DNA of 64,000 nucleotides from Arcicella sp040387735 (GTDB taxonomy: Bacteria; Bacteroidota; Bacteroidia; Cytophagales; Spirosomataceae): NCBI GenBank assembly GCA_040387735.1, contig JAZKDE010000021.1, forward strand, positions 3,769 to 67,768, read 5' to 3'. Position 1 is the stretch's first letter. Every line of letters begins with the position of its first letter. A model generated the notes under the pieces. That model ran no database searches, was not told the DNA's origin, and saw only the letters and a program-made list of their open reading frames with translations. Both the position numbers and the translations under genes were made by a program. Shown here piece by piece: positions 45,999-55,029 of the stretch.

Positions 45999-46859
45999 AT
46001 GAAATCCACAATTTTATTTAGCTTATTTTTATTTTGTACCTTGAAAATACAAGCACAAAATGAAGTAGAAATCACAAAAGACCTTGTTTATGCGGAAGCC
46101 GAAAACAAGAAACTTTTGCTTGATATTTATAAAACCAAAGGGCAAAAAGAGCCTTATTTAATCGTTTGGATTCACGGGGGAGCTTGGCATTCGGGTACTA
46201 AGGAAAATCCACCCTTAGGTTTATTACCTTTGGGTTACGCCTTAGCAAGCGTTGATTTTCGGGCAAGTACTGAAAAAACATTCCCTGCCAATGTCCAAGA
46301 CATCAAAGCTGCTATTCGTTTTTTAAGAGCAAATGCTCATAAATACGGCTATAAATCGGATAAAATAATCATTTGGGGAAGTTCATCTGGTGGGCATTTA
46401 GCGGCATTAGTCGCTACTACTAATAACAATGCAACCCTCGAGGGTAACCTTGGTAATTACCTCAATACATCCTCTTCGGTGCAAGCTTGTATTGATTTTT
46501 ACGGCCCAACTAATTTTCTAACAATCTTAAATCAGTCAACGCCCCACGGCTTGAATGTCCGTTTGCCTGCTTTAGCAATTTTATTGGGAAAACCTTTAGA
46601 ACAAGCCACCGAATTGGCAAAATTGGCAAGTCCAGTTTACCAAGTTGATACCACTGATCCGCCTATTTTCATTGTTCACGGCGAGCAGGATATTCAAGTT
46701 CCCATTAATCAATCCATCGAATTGCTGAGTGCGTATCAAAGTAAAAACTTAAAAGTTCAAATTGAATTTGTTCCCAACGCAGGACATTCTGACCCAGCGT
46801 ATGCTAAGAAAGAATTAATGGAAAAGATTGACAAATTTTTAAAAGAAGTCGGTTTTTAG
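45999..46859 (+). CDS. Exported alpha/beta hydrolase (BD-FAE/HSL-like)
   Basis: 286 residues with a signal peptide ending KIQAQ. Oxyanion-hole HGGAWHSG, nucleophile in IWGSSSGGHLAAL and catalytic pair in HGEQDIQVPI and AGHSDPAY. The arrangement resembles esterases of the BD-FAE or hormone-sensitive-lipase group; the substrate is unknown. Confidence 0.82.
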   Translation: MKSTILFSLFLFCTLKIQAQNEVEITKDLVYAEAENKKLLLDIYKTKGQKEPYLIVWIHGGAWHSGTKENPPLGLLPLGYALASVDFRASTEKTFPANVQDIKAAIRFLRANAHKYGYKSDKIIIWGSSSGGHLAALVATTNNNATLEGNLGNYLNTSSSVQACIDFYGPTNFLTILNQSTPHGLNVRLPALAILLGKPLEQATELAKLASPVYQVDTTDPPIFIVHGEQDIQVPINQSIELLSAYQSKNLKVQIEFVPNAGHSDPAYAKKELMEKIDKFLKEVGF

Positions 46860-46888
46860 AAGCCCATCACCAATAAATTATTTCAAAA

Positions 46889-47335
46889 ATGCAAAAAGCC
46901 CTCCTCCCACTGTTCCAACGAGACTTAAACAAACTTTATCAAGAAATTGAGCTTTATAATGATGAATCCAAAATGTGGCAAATATTAGACGGAACCAGTA
47001 ATTCGGGCGGAAATCTTGCCTTACATTTGATGGGAAATCTAAATACGTATTTAGGGAAAAACTTAGGAAATACGGGCTACGTTCGTAACCGGGAAGCTGA
47101 ATTTGCAGACAAAGACATTCCGAAAGAAATTATTTTGGAAGCAATTAAAGAAACTTACGAAGTAGTTACCAAGGTGCTTGAAAATCTATCTGATGAACAA
47201 ATGCAAGCGATTTATCCAGAGAATGTCTTGGGCTACGAAATGACGACGGAGTACTTTCTAATTCACCTCCATGGACATTTAACTTATCACACGGGGCAAA
47301 TTAACTATCATAGAAGATTTTCAATTTATAAATAA
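46889..47335 (+). CDS. DinB-family protein (DUF1572-like)
   Basis: 148 residues, four-helix DinB/YfiT-like fold. Metal-ligand candidates are His in NLALHLMGN, His in FLIHLHGHLTYHTGQI (HLHGH plus YHTGQ). DinB-type proteins are often thiol-dependent S-transferases. It is 29 bases after the hydrolase gene on the same strand, likely co-transcribed. Confidence 0.7.
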   Translation: MQKALLPLFQRDLNKLYQEIELYNDESKMWQILDGTSNSGGNLALHLMGNLNTYLGKNLGNTGYVRNREAEFADKDIPKEIILEAIKETYEVVTKVLENLSDEQMQAIYPENVLGYEMTTEYFLIHLHGHLTYHTGQINYHRRFSIYK

Positions 47336-47375
47336 AAAAGAGAACCGTTTATAAAGAATAAACGGTTCTCTTTTT
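47335..47375. terminator. Bidirectional terminator
   Basis: Perfect 18-bp inverted repeat, arms at 47335-47352 and 47358-47375 (AGAGAACCGTTTAT core), A-rich before and T-rich after, between the converging DinB and pyrB genes. Confidence 0.9.
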
Positions 47376-47390
47376 ATCAAGCTATATTTT

Positions 47391-48317
47391 TCAATTCTGT
47401 CCTGCTAATAAATACAAAACTGCCATTCTCACGGCAACACCATTTTCTACTTGGTCGAGGATAATAGAATGATGAGAATCGGCTGCATCAGATGACAACT
47501 CTACGCCTCTATTAATTGGGCCGGGGTGCATTACCACAATTTCCTTGTTCAAATCGTCCAACATTTTTTTGTTGATTCCAAAATACAAAGAATATTCTCG
47601 AAGCGATGGAAAATATTTAATTTGCTGGCGTTCCAACTGAATTCTCAACACATTGGCAACATCGCACCAAGCCAAAGTCTTCTTCACATCGTGCGAAACT
47701 TTCACACCTAAATCGGTTACATATCTTGGAATTAAGGTCGAAGGGCCACAAAGCGTAACCTCCGCTCCTTGTTTTTTCAAGGCAAAAATATTGGATAATG
47801 CCACTCGTGAATGGAGAATATCGCCAATAATAGCGATTTTCTTTCCCGTTAAATCTCCGCCTAATTTTTCTCTCATCGAAAAGGAATCTAAAAGAGCTTG
47901 CGTTGGGTGTTCATGTGTTCCGTCACCCGCATTGACGATGTTAGCAGAAATATGTTTTGACAGAAAATGAGGAGCTCCTGGACTGGCGTGTCGCATCACA
48001 ATCATATCAACCTTCATCGCCAAAATATTATTAACGGTATCAAGTAGCGTTTCACCTTTTTTTACCGAACTTCCTGATGCTGAAAAGTTTAAGGTATCGG
48101 CTGAAAGGCGTTTTTCGGCTAATTCAAAGGAAAGGCGAGTACGAGTAGAGTTCTCGAAAAAGACATTCGCAATCGTTACATCACGCAAAGACGGTACTTT
48201 TTTGATTGGACGATTAATTACTTCTTTAAACTCTCTGGCAGTCGCCATGATTAGTTCAATGTCGTCGGGCGTAAGGTCTTTGATGCCCAATAAATGTCTG
48301 GTACTTAATTTTTGCAT
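47391..48317 (-). CDS. pyrB: Aspartate carbamoyltransferase
   Basis: 308 residues, full length. FFENSTRTRLSFE carbamoyl-phosphate loop and MRHASPGAPHF, DGTHEHPTQALLD (substrate binding) are canonical. Makes carbamoyl-aspartate, the first committed step of pyrimidine synthesis. It forms an operon with pyrR, 75 bases upstream. Confidence 0.95.
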   Translation of the reverse strand: MQKLSTRHLLGIKDLTPDDIELIMATAREFKEVINRPIKKVPSLRDVTIANVFFENSTRTRLSFELAEKRLSADTLNFSASGSSVKKGETLLDTVNNILAMKVDMIVMRHASPGAPHFLSKHISANIVNAGDGTHEHPTQALLDSFSMREKLGGDLTGKKIAIIGDILHSRVALSNIFALKKQGAEVTLCGPSTLIPRYVTDLGVKVSHDVKKTLAWCDVANVLRIQLERQQIKYFPSLREYSLYFGINKKMLDDLNKEIVVMHPGPINRGVELSSDAADSHHSIILDQVENGVAVRMAVLYLLAGQN

Positions 48318-48392
48318 TATATTTTGGGGGTTGGGGCTTAGGATTTAGAAGAAAACGACTTGGGTATTCTACTAAATTCTAACCACAAGCCC

Positions 48393-48932
48393 CTAATTAT
48401 TAGTTATCAACCAAATTTTATCTTCTTCGTATCCTTGCTCATTCAACTCCACTAATACTTTTTCAGTATCGAGCGTATTGACTTTTTTACCCACGTAATC
48501 CGCATTAATCGGAATATCTCGGTTATAAATTCTATCAATTAACACGCACAGTTCTACCTTTTCTGGACGACCAAAAGCGGTCATCGCATCCAATGCTGAA
48601 CGCACCATTCTGCCCGTAGCCAAAACATCGTCAATCAAGATAACTCGCTTATTTTCAATAACAAAGGAGATTTTTGTTTCATTAGCTTTCACTAATTCTC
48701 TACGGCGATAATCATCCCGATAAAAGGTTGCATCTAAGTATCCAATCGGGATTTTCTTCCCAATAATCAACTCTAATTCCTTATGAACTCGTTTAGCAAA
48801 ATGAATACCTCTTGGTTGCAGACCAATGATAACAGAGTCGGCAAAATCTTGGTGGTTCTCTATCAATTCTTGACAGAGACGACTTATGGTAATTCCCAGA
48901 AGTGGACTTGAAAGGATAAGTTTGCGTTGCAT
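48393..48932 (-). CDS. pyrR: PyrR, bifunctional regulator/uracil phosphoribosyltransferase
   Basis: 179 residues from the ATG at 48932 (MQRKLILSSPLLG); an upstream ATG at 48941 adds 3 residues. RPRib motif VILIDDVLATGRMVRSALDAM is close to the usual DDVLYTGRT; Ala replaces Tyr. PyrR binds the pyr mRNA attenuator in response to UMP and weakly makes UMP. No attenuator hairpin was found in the leader. Confidence 0.88.
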   Translation of the reverse strand: MQRKLILSSPLLGITISRLCQELIENHQDFADSVIIGLQPRGIHFAKRVHKELELIIGKKIPIGYLDATFYRDDYRRRELVKANETKISFVIENKRVILIDDVLATGRMVRSALDAMTAFGRPEKVELCVLIDRIYNRDIPINADYVGKKVNTLDTEKVLVELNEQGYEEDKIWLITNN

Positions 48933-48970
48933 AGCCCACAAAGATATTAATAAATGAAATGAATTTGAAG

Positions 48971-49030
48971 GTTTAAGTATATAAACTTCCCGAAAGTATT
49001 AAAATTTTCGGGAAGTTTATATACTTAAAC
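48971..49030 (-). terminator. Very long hairpin terminator of the PHP phosphatase gene
   Basis: Perfect 25-bp inverted repeat with arms at 48971-48995 and 49006-49030 and a 10-base loop, between the PHP gene's 3' end and pyrR. It separates the two units on -. Confidence 0.7.
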
Positions 49031-49065
49031 ATAGTGGTTCATCAGATGAGTCATGACGATCTAAA

Positions 49066-49824
49066 CTAAACTCGATTATTCAAAATCTCGCCCGCTCTCA
49101 GCACCGTCTGATACATGGGAGAAGCCATTGTTTTTTGCAGCATTTCTATTTGTTCGTGTTTGTGGCAATCAGTCCCGAGAAAGCTAATCATTTGAGCAAC
49201 AGATAAATACTCGGCTAATTCACGAGATTCATTACCGTAATACCCCGAAAACGAATTAATATTTACCTGAAATAATAATCCCGTTTCGTACAATTGGTGA
49301 ACCAACAAACGGTCACGTTGGAGGTAATTATATCTTTCTGGATGAGCTAAAACAGGTATATAACCCCGACGAAAGATTCTTTTGATAGCCTCAAAAAGTT
49401 GTTTGGGTTCGTGAAGATGTTGGGTTTCAAAAAGGATATATTTCTTTCCATCTTCCGAATCAAAAGTCAATAATTCGTGCTTAGCAAGCAATTCTTTCAA
49501 GAAAAAGACGTCCAAATAGTATTCTGCGGCAGCTTCTATCTCAACACCAATATTTCTTTCTGCGAGAGATTCTCGTAAAACCAATAGATGTTGTTGAATC
49601 TTATGAGGAGAATTCGGGTAAAATCCCGTCATGATGTGCGGGGTCAAGATTAATTTTTGGAACCCTAACTTTCGCAATTCGGTAATCAATTCCAGACTTT
49701 CTTCTAAATTTTTTGCCCCTTCATCCAAAGCTGGTAATAGGTGTGAATGCACATCTACTCGAAGGGGAGCATTCGTAATTCTTTCGGGTCGTTTTTCTCG
49801 ATTTTTCAAAAAAGTTGGCCGCAT
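49066..49824 (-). CDS. CpsB/YwqE-type tyrosine phosphatase (PHP fold)
   Basis: 252 residues. PHP-domain metal motifs DVHSHLLPALDEG, LTPHIM, and VLAHPERYNYL are intact. Such Mn-dependent phosphatases dephosphorylate tyrosine kinases of capsule and exopolysaccharide synthesis. No kinase or capsule gene is adjacent. Confidence 0.88.
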   Translation of the reverse strand: MRPTFLKNREKRPERITNAPLRVDVHSHLLPALDEGAKNLEESLELITELRKLGFQKLILTPHIMTGFYPNSPHKIQQHLLVLRESLAERNIGVEIEAAAEYYLDVFFLKELLAKHELLTFDSEDGKKYILFETQHLHEPKQLFEAIKRIFRRGYIPVLAHPERYNYLQRDRLLVHQLYETGLLFQVNINSFSGYYGNESRELAEYLSVAQMISFLGTDCHKHEQIEMLQKTMASPMYQTVLRAGEILNNRV

Positions 49825-50299
49825 AATTTATTTTCTTTTAGGTTGGTATGTAAGGAAGGACTATTCATTATTCTTGGACAAAAAGTCGTCACAAATTTTG
49901 CTTTGCTTAAATCCAAAAATGAAGACCTTGACACTTCAACGATGGTGATGATAGTGGATAAAAATAAGCAAGAAACGTGCCTTGCTCACTTTTTTTGAAG
50001 GAAAATAAAAAAACATCCTTTTTGCTTAAAACAAGCCTACAAGTGATTTTTTAGACTTTTTATGGCATTATCTTTGTGCAAAAACATTCTTCTAAAATTT
50101 AACTTTTTTCATAAAAAATTGTATCTTCGAGAGATTGAATTGAAAAAAAAATGGGATAAAACTCGAAATCATTCCCTTAAATTAGAGAGTATTGCAAAAG
50201 AAATTTTATCTTTACGAATAGACATATAATCCGAAAATAGGAGGAAATATAAAACATCGTATCTTAATCTGAAAAAACTTCCATTAACCATAAACAAAA
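49825..50299. other. Noncoding region upstream of glgB
   Basis: No supported gene. TATCTTTG at 50069-50076 fits a Bacteroidota -7 element, but no clear -33 was found. The AT-rich rest holds a long leader for glgB. Nothing else was recognised. Confidence 0.35.
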
Positions 50300-52318
50300 A
50301 TGGCAAAAACGTCCAAAACAACTACTGAAACAACCGAACCAACTAAGAAAAAAACGACAAAAAAAGAAGTCGTAGCCATTGTTGCTCAAGAAACGCCTCC
50401 CTCACCTCCTGTTCAACTTAAAAATGTAGAACATTTCAGCCGTTTCTCAGACTTTGACATTGACCTTTTCAAAGCTGGAAAACATTATCGCCTTTTTGAA
50501 AAATTCGGCTCGCATCTTACTGAAATGCAAGGTGTTGCAGGAACGTATTTTTCAGTATGGGCTCCTTCGGCAAAGTCAGTTTCAGTCATTGGTAATTTTA
50601 ACTATTGGGATAAAGACTCGCATCACCTTTTTGTACGCTGGGATTCTTCGGGTATTTGGGAAGGATTCATTCCGTACATTGGAAAGGGTGAAACGTATAA
50701 ATTTTGTATTCAAACACAGGAAGGGCATTTCTTAGAAAAAATGGACCCTTACGCCCAAAGTTTTGAAGTGCCTCCTCGCACGGCATCAATTGTGTGGGAT
50801 AACTGGTACGAATGGACGGATGCTGATTGGATGGCAAAACGTCACAATAATAATTCATTGGCAGCACCGATGTCAGTCTATGAAGTCCACGTGGGTTCAT
50901 GGCGTAGAAAAGAACACGATGAAAAATTAAGTTTCGTGGAACTTGCCGACCAATTGGTGAAATACGTAAAGGAAATGGGCTTTACGCACATTGAATTTAT
51001 GCCAATTATGGAACACCCTTACGAACCTTCGTGGGGTTATCAGGTTTTAGGTTTTTTTGCTCCGTCATCCCGTTTTGGCAAGCCACAAGATTTCATGTAT
51101 TTGGTTGAAGAATGCCACAAAAATGACATTGGGGTAATTTTAGACTGGGTTCCGTCTCACTTTCCAGGCGACGCTCACGGTTTATTTGAGTTCGACGGTA
51201 CGCATTTGTACGAACACCCAGATATGCGTAAAGGATATCATCCCGACTGGAAATCGTATATTTTCAATTACGGACGTAATGAAATACGGAGCTTCTTGAT
51301 TTCAAATGCCATTTATTGGTTGGAACGTTATCACGCTGACGGACTAAGAGTTGATGCGGTTGCTTCAATGCTTTATTTAGATTATTCAAGAAATGATGGC
51401 GAATGGGAGCCGAATATTTTTGGTGGAAATCATAACCTCGATTCTATTTCATTATTCAAAGAATTGAACGAGACAATTTACGCACAATTTCCTGACGTAC
51501 AAATGATTGCGGAAGAATCAACTTCTTTCACGGGTGTTTCTCGTCCAATTTATACGGGAGGATTGGGCTTCGGACAGAAATGGATGATGGGTTGGATGAA
51601 TGATACCTTGAAGTATTTTCAAAAAGACCCCATGTACCGCAAGCATCACCAAGACCAACTGACTTTTTCAACGGTTTACGCCTTTACGGAGAATTTCATG
51701 TTGCCTTTTTCTCACGATGAAGTTGTTTACGGAAAACATTCATTAATCGAAAAAATGCCTGGAGATGAATGGCAACGTTTCGCCAATCTTCGTTTGATGT
51801 TTACTTATATGTTTACCCATCCTGGAACAAATTTAGTTTTTATGGGTGGTGAATTTGGACAAACGTCAGAATGGAATTTTGAAAAAAGCCTTGAATGGTG
51901 GCTTTTAGACCATGCTCCTCACAAAGGAATGCAAGAGTTAATAAAAGCTTTGAATAATTTATACCGAACACAACCTGCTTTATACGACAAACAATTCTCA
52001 CAAGAAGGCTTTGAGTGGCTCGATACCACTGACCGAGAAAATTCAGTAGTCGTTTATGCCCGTAAAGGTAATATTGGAAAAGAGCAGTTAATTATTGTAT
52101 TAAACATGACTCCCGTACCGAGAACCAATTATAGAATTGGTGTACCAATGCAAGGAATGTGGATGGAAGTTTTAAATTCAGATAATCAAGCATTCTGGGG
52201 CAGTGGTCAAGTGAACAGTTCAGTCATGATGGCCGAAGAAATAGCTTGGCAAGGTAAAGCCTATTCGATTTCAATAACGATTCCTCCGCTTGGAGCAGTT
52301 GTGTTGAAATTACAATAA
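50300..52318 (+). CDS. glgB: 1,4-alpha-glucan branching enzyme
   Basis: 672 residues. Carbohydrate-binding N-terminal domain (TYFSVWAPSAKSVSVIGNFN), GH13 barrel with EVHVGSWRRK, VILDWVPSHFPGDAHGL, DGLRVDAVASMLYLDYSR (nucleophile Asp), AEESTSF (acid/base Glu) and LPFSHDEVVYGK. A 35-residue Lys/Thr/Glu-rich N-terminal extension precedes it. Makes alpha-1,6 branches in glycogen-like glucan and probably acts with the GlgE at 42457. Confidence 0.96.
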   Translation: MAKTSKTTTETTEPTKKKTTKKEVVAIVAQETPPSPPVQLKNVEHFSRFSDFDIDLFKAGKHYRLFEKFGSHLTEMQGVAGTYFSVWAPSAKSVSVIGNFNYWDKDSHHLFVRWDSSGIWEGFIPYIGKGETYKFCIQTQEGHFLEKMDPYAQSFEVPPRTASIVWDNWYEWTDADWMAKRHNNNSLAAPMSVYEVHVGSWRRKEHDEKLSFVELADQLVKYVKEMGFTHIEFMPIMEHPYEPSWGYQVLGFFAPSSRFGKPQDFMYLVEECHKNDIGVILDWVPSHFPGDAHGLFEFDGTHLYEHPDMRKGYHPDWKSYIFNYGRNEIRSFLISNAIYWLERYHADGLRVDAVASMLYLDYSRNDGEWEPNIFGGNHNLDSISLFKELNETIYAQFPDVQMIAEESTSFTGVSRPIYTGGLGFGQKWMMGWMNDTLKYFQKDPMYRKHHQDQLTFSTVYAFTENFMLPFSHDEVVYGKHSLIEKMPGDEWQRFANLRLMFTYMFTHPGTNLVFMGGEFGQTSEWNFEKSLEWWLLDHAPHKGMQELIKALNNLYRTQPALYDKQFSQEGFEWLDTTDRENSVVVYARKGNIGKEQLIIVLNMTPVPRTNYRIGVPMQGMWMEVLNSDNQAFWGSGQVNSSVMMAEEIAWQGKAYSISITIPPLGAVVLKLQ

Positions 52319-52340
52319 AATACGCAATGATAAAATTACG

Positions 52341-52376
52341 AAAAGGTACAGTTTCTCCGAGACTGTGCCTTTTTTA
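52341..52376 (+). terminator. Terminator of glgB
   Basis: AAGGTACAGT / ACTGTGCCTT (one G-U type mismatch) followed by TTTTTT, about 25 bases after the stop. Confidence 0.8.
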
Positions 52377-52549
52377 TTAACCACATCTCCAAAATCGTGA
52401 ATAACAAAACCATTTAAATATATTTTGATTATTGCTAAGGAATGGACTAAATTGCCTTTATAAGAGGTATTCATTTTACTTCTTACCCATTTCAACAAAT
52501 TTCAAAAAACAAATCTATCAGAATATCGGTAGTATTCCCCATCAAAACA

Positions 52550-53806
52550 ATGCTAAAACGATTGATTCCCGTCTTTTTATTCCTCAGTTATTTTTCAACT
52601 TTGGCTCAAGATTTAACCCAACAAATAATTCCTAACCGCACTAATAGCAAAGAACAGGAACAAAAGCCTTACGTTATTCTGATTTCTGCCGATGGTTTTC
52701 GGGCTGATTTTACGGATAAATACCAAGCAAAAAATCTTCGAAAATTAAGTAATGATGGTGTTACAGCTTCCTATATGCAATCTTCGTACCCATCGCTTAC
52801 TTTTCCAAACCATTACAGTATTGTCACGGGTTTATATCCTTCGCATCATGGACTGGTAGATAATTCATTTTATGACCCCCAAAGAAACGAAGGCTACGGA
52901 ATGGGAAATAAAAAAGCCGTTGCGGATGGTTCTTGGTACGGAGGAACGCCTTTATGGGTTTTGGCAGAACAACAACAAATGTTAAGTGCCAGTTTCTATT
53001 GGGTAGCTTCTGAGAGTAATATTCAAAATACTCTCCCGACTTACTATTACAATTACAACGAAAAAATTGACATTGATACTCGTATTCAAGCAGTTAAAAA
53101 TTGGTTGCAGTTACCCGAAGATAAACGGCCTCATATTATCACATTTTATTTTCCCGAAGTTGACCACGAAGCCCATACTTTTGGACCAGACTCAAAGCCA
53201 GTAGAAGAAGCAGTCCATTTTGTGGATAATAGCATAGCGAAATTGGTAGCCACCGTAGATTCATTGCATTTACCTGTCAATTTTGTATTTGTATCTGACC
53301 ACGGAATGACCAAAGTGGACAATGAGCATACCATGCCATTACCTAAATCAATTGACCCAACAAAATTTACAATTCCTCGGGGGGATGCCCTTTTACACCT
53401 TTACGCAAAGGATAAAAATGATATTCAACCAACTTACAAAGCTTTGAAAAAAGAAGCGAAAGATTTTGATGTTTATTTGGCAAAACGTATTCCTAAACGT
53501 TGGCATTACAGAGCAAAAGACGATAAATTTAATAGAATTGGTGACATACTTTTAGTACCACATTTACCCAAAGTTTTTGGTATAACGGGTAAATCAACCA
53601 CACCAGGCAAACACGGATTTGACCCCGCCATTGAAGATATGCACGCCACATTTTTTGCATGGGGGCCAGCATTTAAATCACAAATAAAAATTGAAAAGTT
53701 TGAAAACGTAAACATTTACCCAATGATTACCGAAATACTTGGCTTGAAATACGATTTTAAAATTGACGGAAAACTCAAAATATTAGAGCCAATTTTGAAA
53801 AAATAA
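52550..53806 (+). CDS. Exported NPP-type nucleotide pyrophosphatase/phosphodiesterase
   Basis: 418 residues with a signal peptide (ending TLAQ). Alkaline-phosphatase superfamily: metal-binding ISADGFRADF, the nucleophile threonine in SSYPSLTFPNHYSI, FPEVDHEAHTFGP, and VSDHGM near the end. Hydrolyses pyrophosphate or phosphodiester bonds of nucleotides or lysophospholipids outside the cell; specificity unknown. Confidence 0.9.
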   Translation: MLKRLIPVFLFLSYFSTLAQDLTQQIIPNRTNSKEQEQKPYVILISADGFRADFTDKYQAKNLRKLSNDGVTASYMQSSYPSLTFPNHYSIVTGLYPSHHGLVDNSFYDPQRNEGYGMGNKKAVADGSWYGGTPLWVLAEQQQMLSASFYWVASESNIQNTLPTYYYNYNEKIDIDTRIQAVKNWLQLPEDKRPHIITFYFPEVDHEAHTFGPDSKPVEEAVHFVDNSIAKLVATVDSLHLPVNFVFVSDHGMTKVDNEHTMPLPKSIDPTKFTIPRGDALLHLYAKDKNDIQPTYKALKKEAKDFDVYLAKRIPKRWHYRAKDDKFNRIGDILLVPHLPKVFGITGKSTTPGKHGFDPAIEDMHATFFAWGPAFKSQIKIEKFENVNIYPMITEILGLKYDFKIDGKLKILEPILKK

Positions 53807-53890
53807 AACTAATATATAGTATTTATTTTTACGAATTAACTCAATTCCTTCAGCGGTAATATTTACTAAATTAATCTATCCATTTGTCGT

Positions 53891-53939
53891 AAAACCGCAT
53901 TTTTTCTTGAAACCGTTTCTGAAAAGATGCGGTTTTTTT
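53891..53939 (+). terminator. Terminator after the NPP gene
   Basis: AAAACCGCAT / ATGCGGTTTT stem with a long loop, followed by TTTTTT, 85 bases after the stop. Confidence 0.6.
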
Positions 53940-54050
53940 ATTGAATTACTACTCGTAAACTATTCCCTATGAAAATCAAAAAATCAATACTGAAAAGGTA
54001 TAATTATACGAATCAAGCAATAGTACAATTTAGCTTTTTTATTAAACGGC

Positions 54051-54082
54051 TTGCTTTTTTAATAATTAATGTGTTATCTTTG
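54051..54082 (+). promoter_or_regulatory. Predicted promoter of the structured RNA / 54348 transcript
   Basis: TTG at 54051-54053, 21 bases, TATCTTTG at 54075-54082. Transcription would start near 54086-54090, at the first base pairs of the closing helix of the RNA described next. Confidence 0.6.
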
Positions 54083-54086
54083 CAGA

Positions 54087-54217
54087 CCGTTTGTGGAAAT
54101 GTACAATTCGTTCTTTGAAGTCGCACAAATATAACCAACCTCAATTTGCTGAAAATCAGCAATTTATCCATTATCTTTTCTTATTCCTGACGTATCACAG
54201 GAAAACATTTCCACGAA
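54087..54217 (+). ncRNA. Candidate structured RNA, 6S-like layout
   Basis: The 5' end at 54090-54102 pairs with 54205-54217 in a 13-bp helix (TTTGTGGAAATGT with ACATTTCCACGAA, one G-U). Inside lie a hairpin TTGCTGA-AAA-TCAGCAA at 54146-54162 and a smaller one TTCCTG...CAGGAA at 54184-54203 on the 3' side. Closing stem, wide bubble and 3'-side hairpin resemble 6S RNA, which binds RNA polymerase; Bacteroidota have a 6S-Flavo type. No protein frame explains the stretch. It could instead be the long structured leader of the lipoprotein gene at 54348. Confidence 0.4.
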
Positions 54218-54307
54218 ATAATCCTAAAACACTAACCACCCTTAAATTAATTATTTATTTCTAAAACAGCCTTCCCTGTCGGAGTCTGAGCTTAATTATT
54301 TGTTAAC

Positions 54308-54335
54308 GTAAATCAAAAGAGATTTACATAAATCT
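54308..54335 (+). promoter_or_regulatory. Two mutually exclusive short hairpins before the start codon
   Basis: GTAAATC at 54308-54314 can pair with GATTTAC at 54321-54327, or AGATTTA at 54320-54326 with TAAATCT at 54329-54335. Both cannot form at once. They lie 13-40 bases upstream of the ATG at 54348. AAGGAG abuts the ATG with no spacer, so it is not a usable Shine-Dalgarno site. Confidence 0.3.
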
Positions 54336-54347
54336 AAAAGTAAGGAG

Positions 54348-54938
54348 ATGAAAAAATTAATTAAATTCGCTGTTGCCATTTTAGTATTTGGCTCAGTAAC
54401 TTATGCTTGTAAAGTTAAGCAACAACAAAGTAATCTTTCTCCCCAGAAAAACCAATCAGTAGCTGTCCAAGAAGTGGACGATGAAACATTAGTAAAAATG
54501 TTATCAAGAAACTGGATTGTGAATGTCGTGAATTACCAAGCGGATGCCCGCAAAAATGTATTATACGAACGTGGCATTGATGCCAACTTGCATGATTTTT
54601 CAAAAGAGTCTTTCAAAATTTCAGCCGATGAAAATGTAGTTTATACCGATGAAAGTGGGAAAAAACACATCGGAACTTGGGACTTAAAAGACAACAATAC
54701 GAAGTTGTTAATGGAATTTGAAGATGGTCAAGAAGTAGCTTGGGATATTATCGAAAAAGGTAAAAATCAGTTAATCTTGCACATGGGTATTGACGCTCGT
54801 AAAGTGAAATGGGATATCAGTAATCTAAATGAAATAGATATTCCAACGGCAGCCGTTTTTGCGGGTTTTTACGCAGGAATCGTTGATGAAAGAACGGAAA
54901 GAGTAAATATTACCTACAAAATGATGCCGAGAAGTTAA
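54348..54938 (+). CDS. Putative lipoprotein, lipocalin-like C-terminal part
   Basis: 196 residues. The signal ends VTYAC, so Cys21 may be lipidated. The mature part has beta-rich repeats (LSRNWIVNVVNYQ, TWDLKDNNTKLLMEFEDGQ, AWDIIEKGKNQLILHM) that resemble lipocalin-like DUFs of Bacteroidota, but I cannot name the family. Unknown role; its long leader is described above. Confidence 0.6.
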   Translation: MKKLIKFAVAILVFGSVTYACKVKQQQSNLSPQKNQSVAVQEVDDETLVKMLSRNWIVNVVNYQADARKNVLYERGIDANLHDFSKESFKISADENVVYTDESGKKHIGTWDLKDNNTKLLMEFEDGQEVAWDIIEKGKNQLILHMGIDARKVKWDISNLNEIDIPTAAVFAGFYAGIVDERTERVNITYKMMPRS

Positions 54939-54959
54939 TCGGTAATTTGGGAGAAAAAT

Positions 54960-55000
54960 AAAAGAGGGTCAAAATTGAATTTCAGTTTTGACCCTCTTTT
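54960..55000. terminator. Bidirectional terminator
   Basis: AAAAGAGGGTCAAAA / TTTTGACCCTCTTTT, perfect 15 bp, arms at 54960-54974 and 54986-55000, between converging genes at 54348 and 55030. Confidence 0.92.
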
Positions 55001-55029
55001 TATAATTATGGACGCAACAGAACTCGGTT

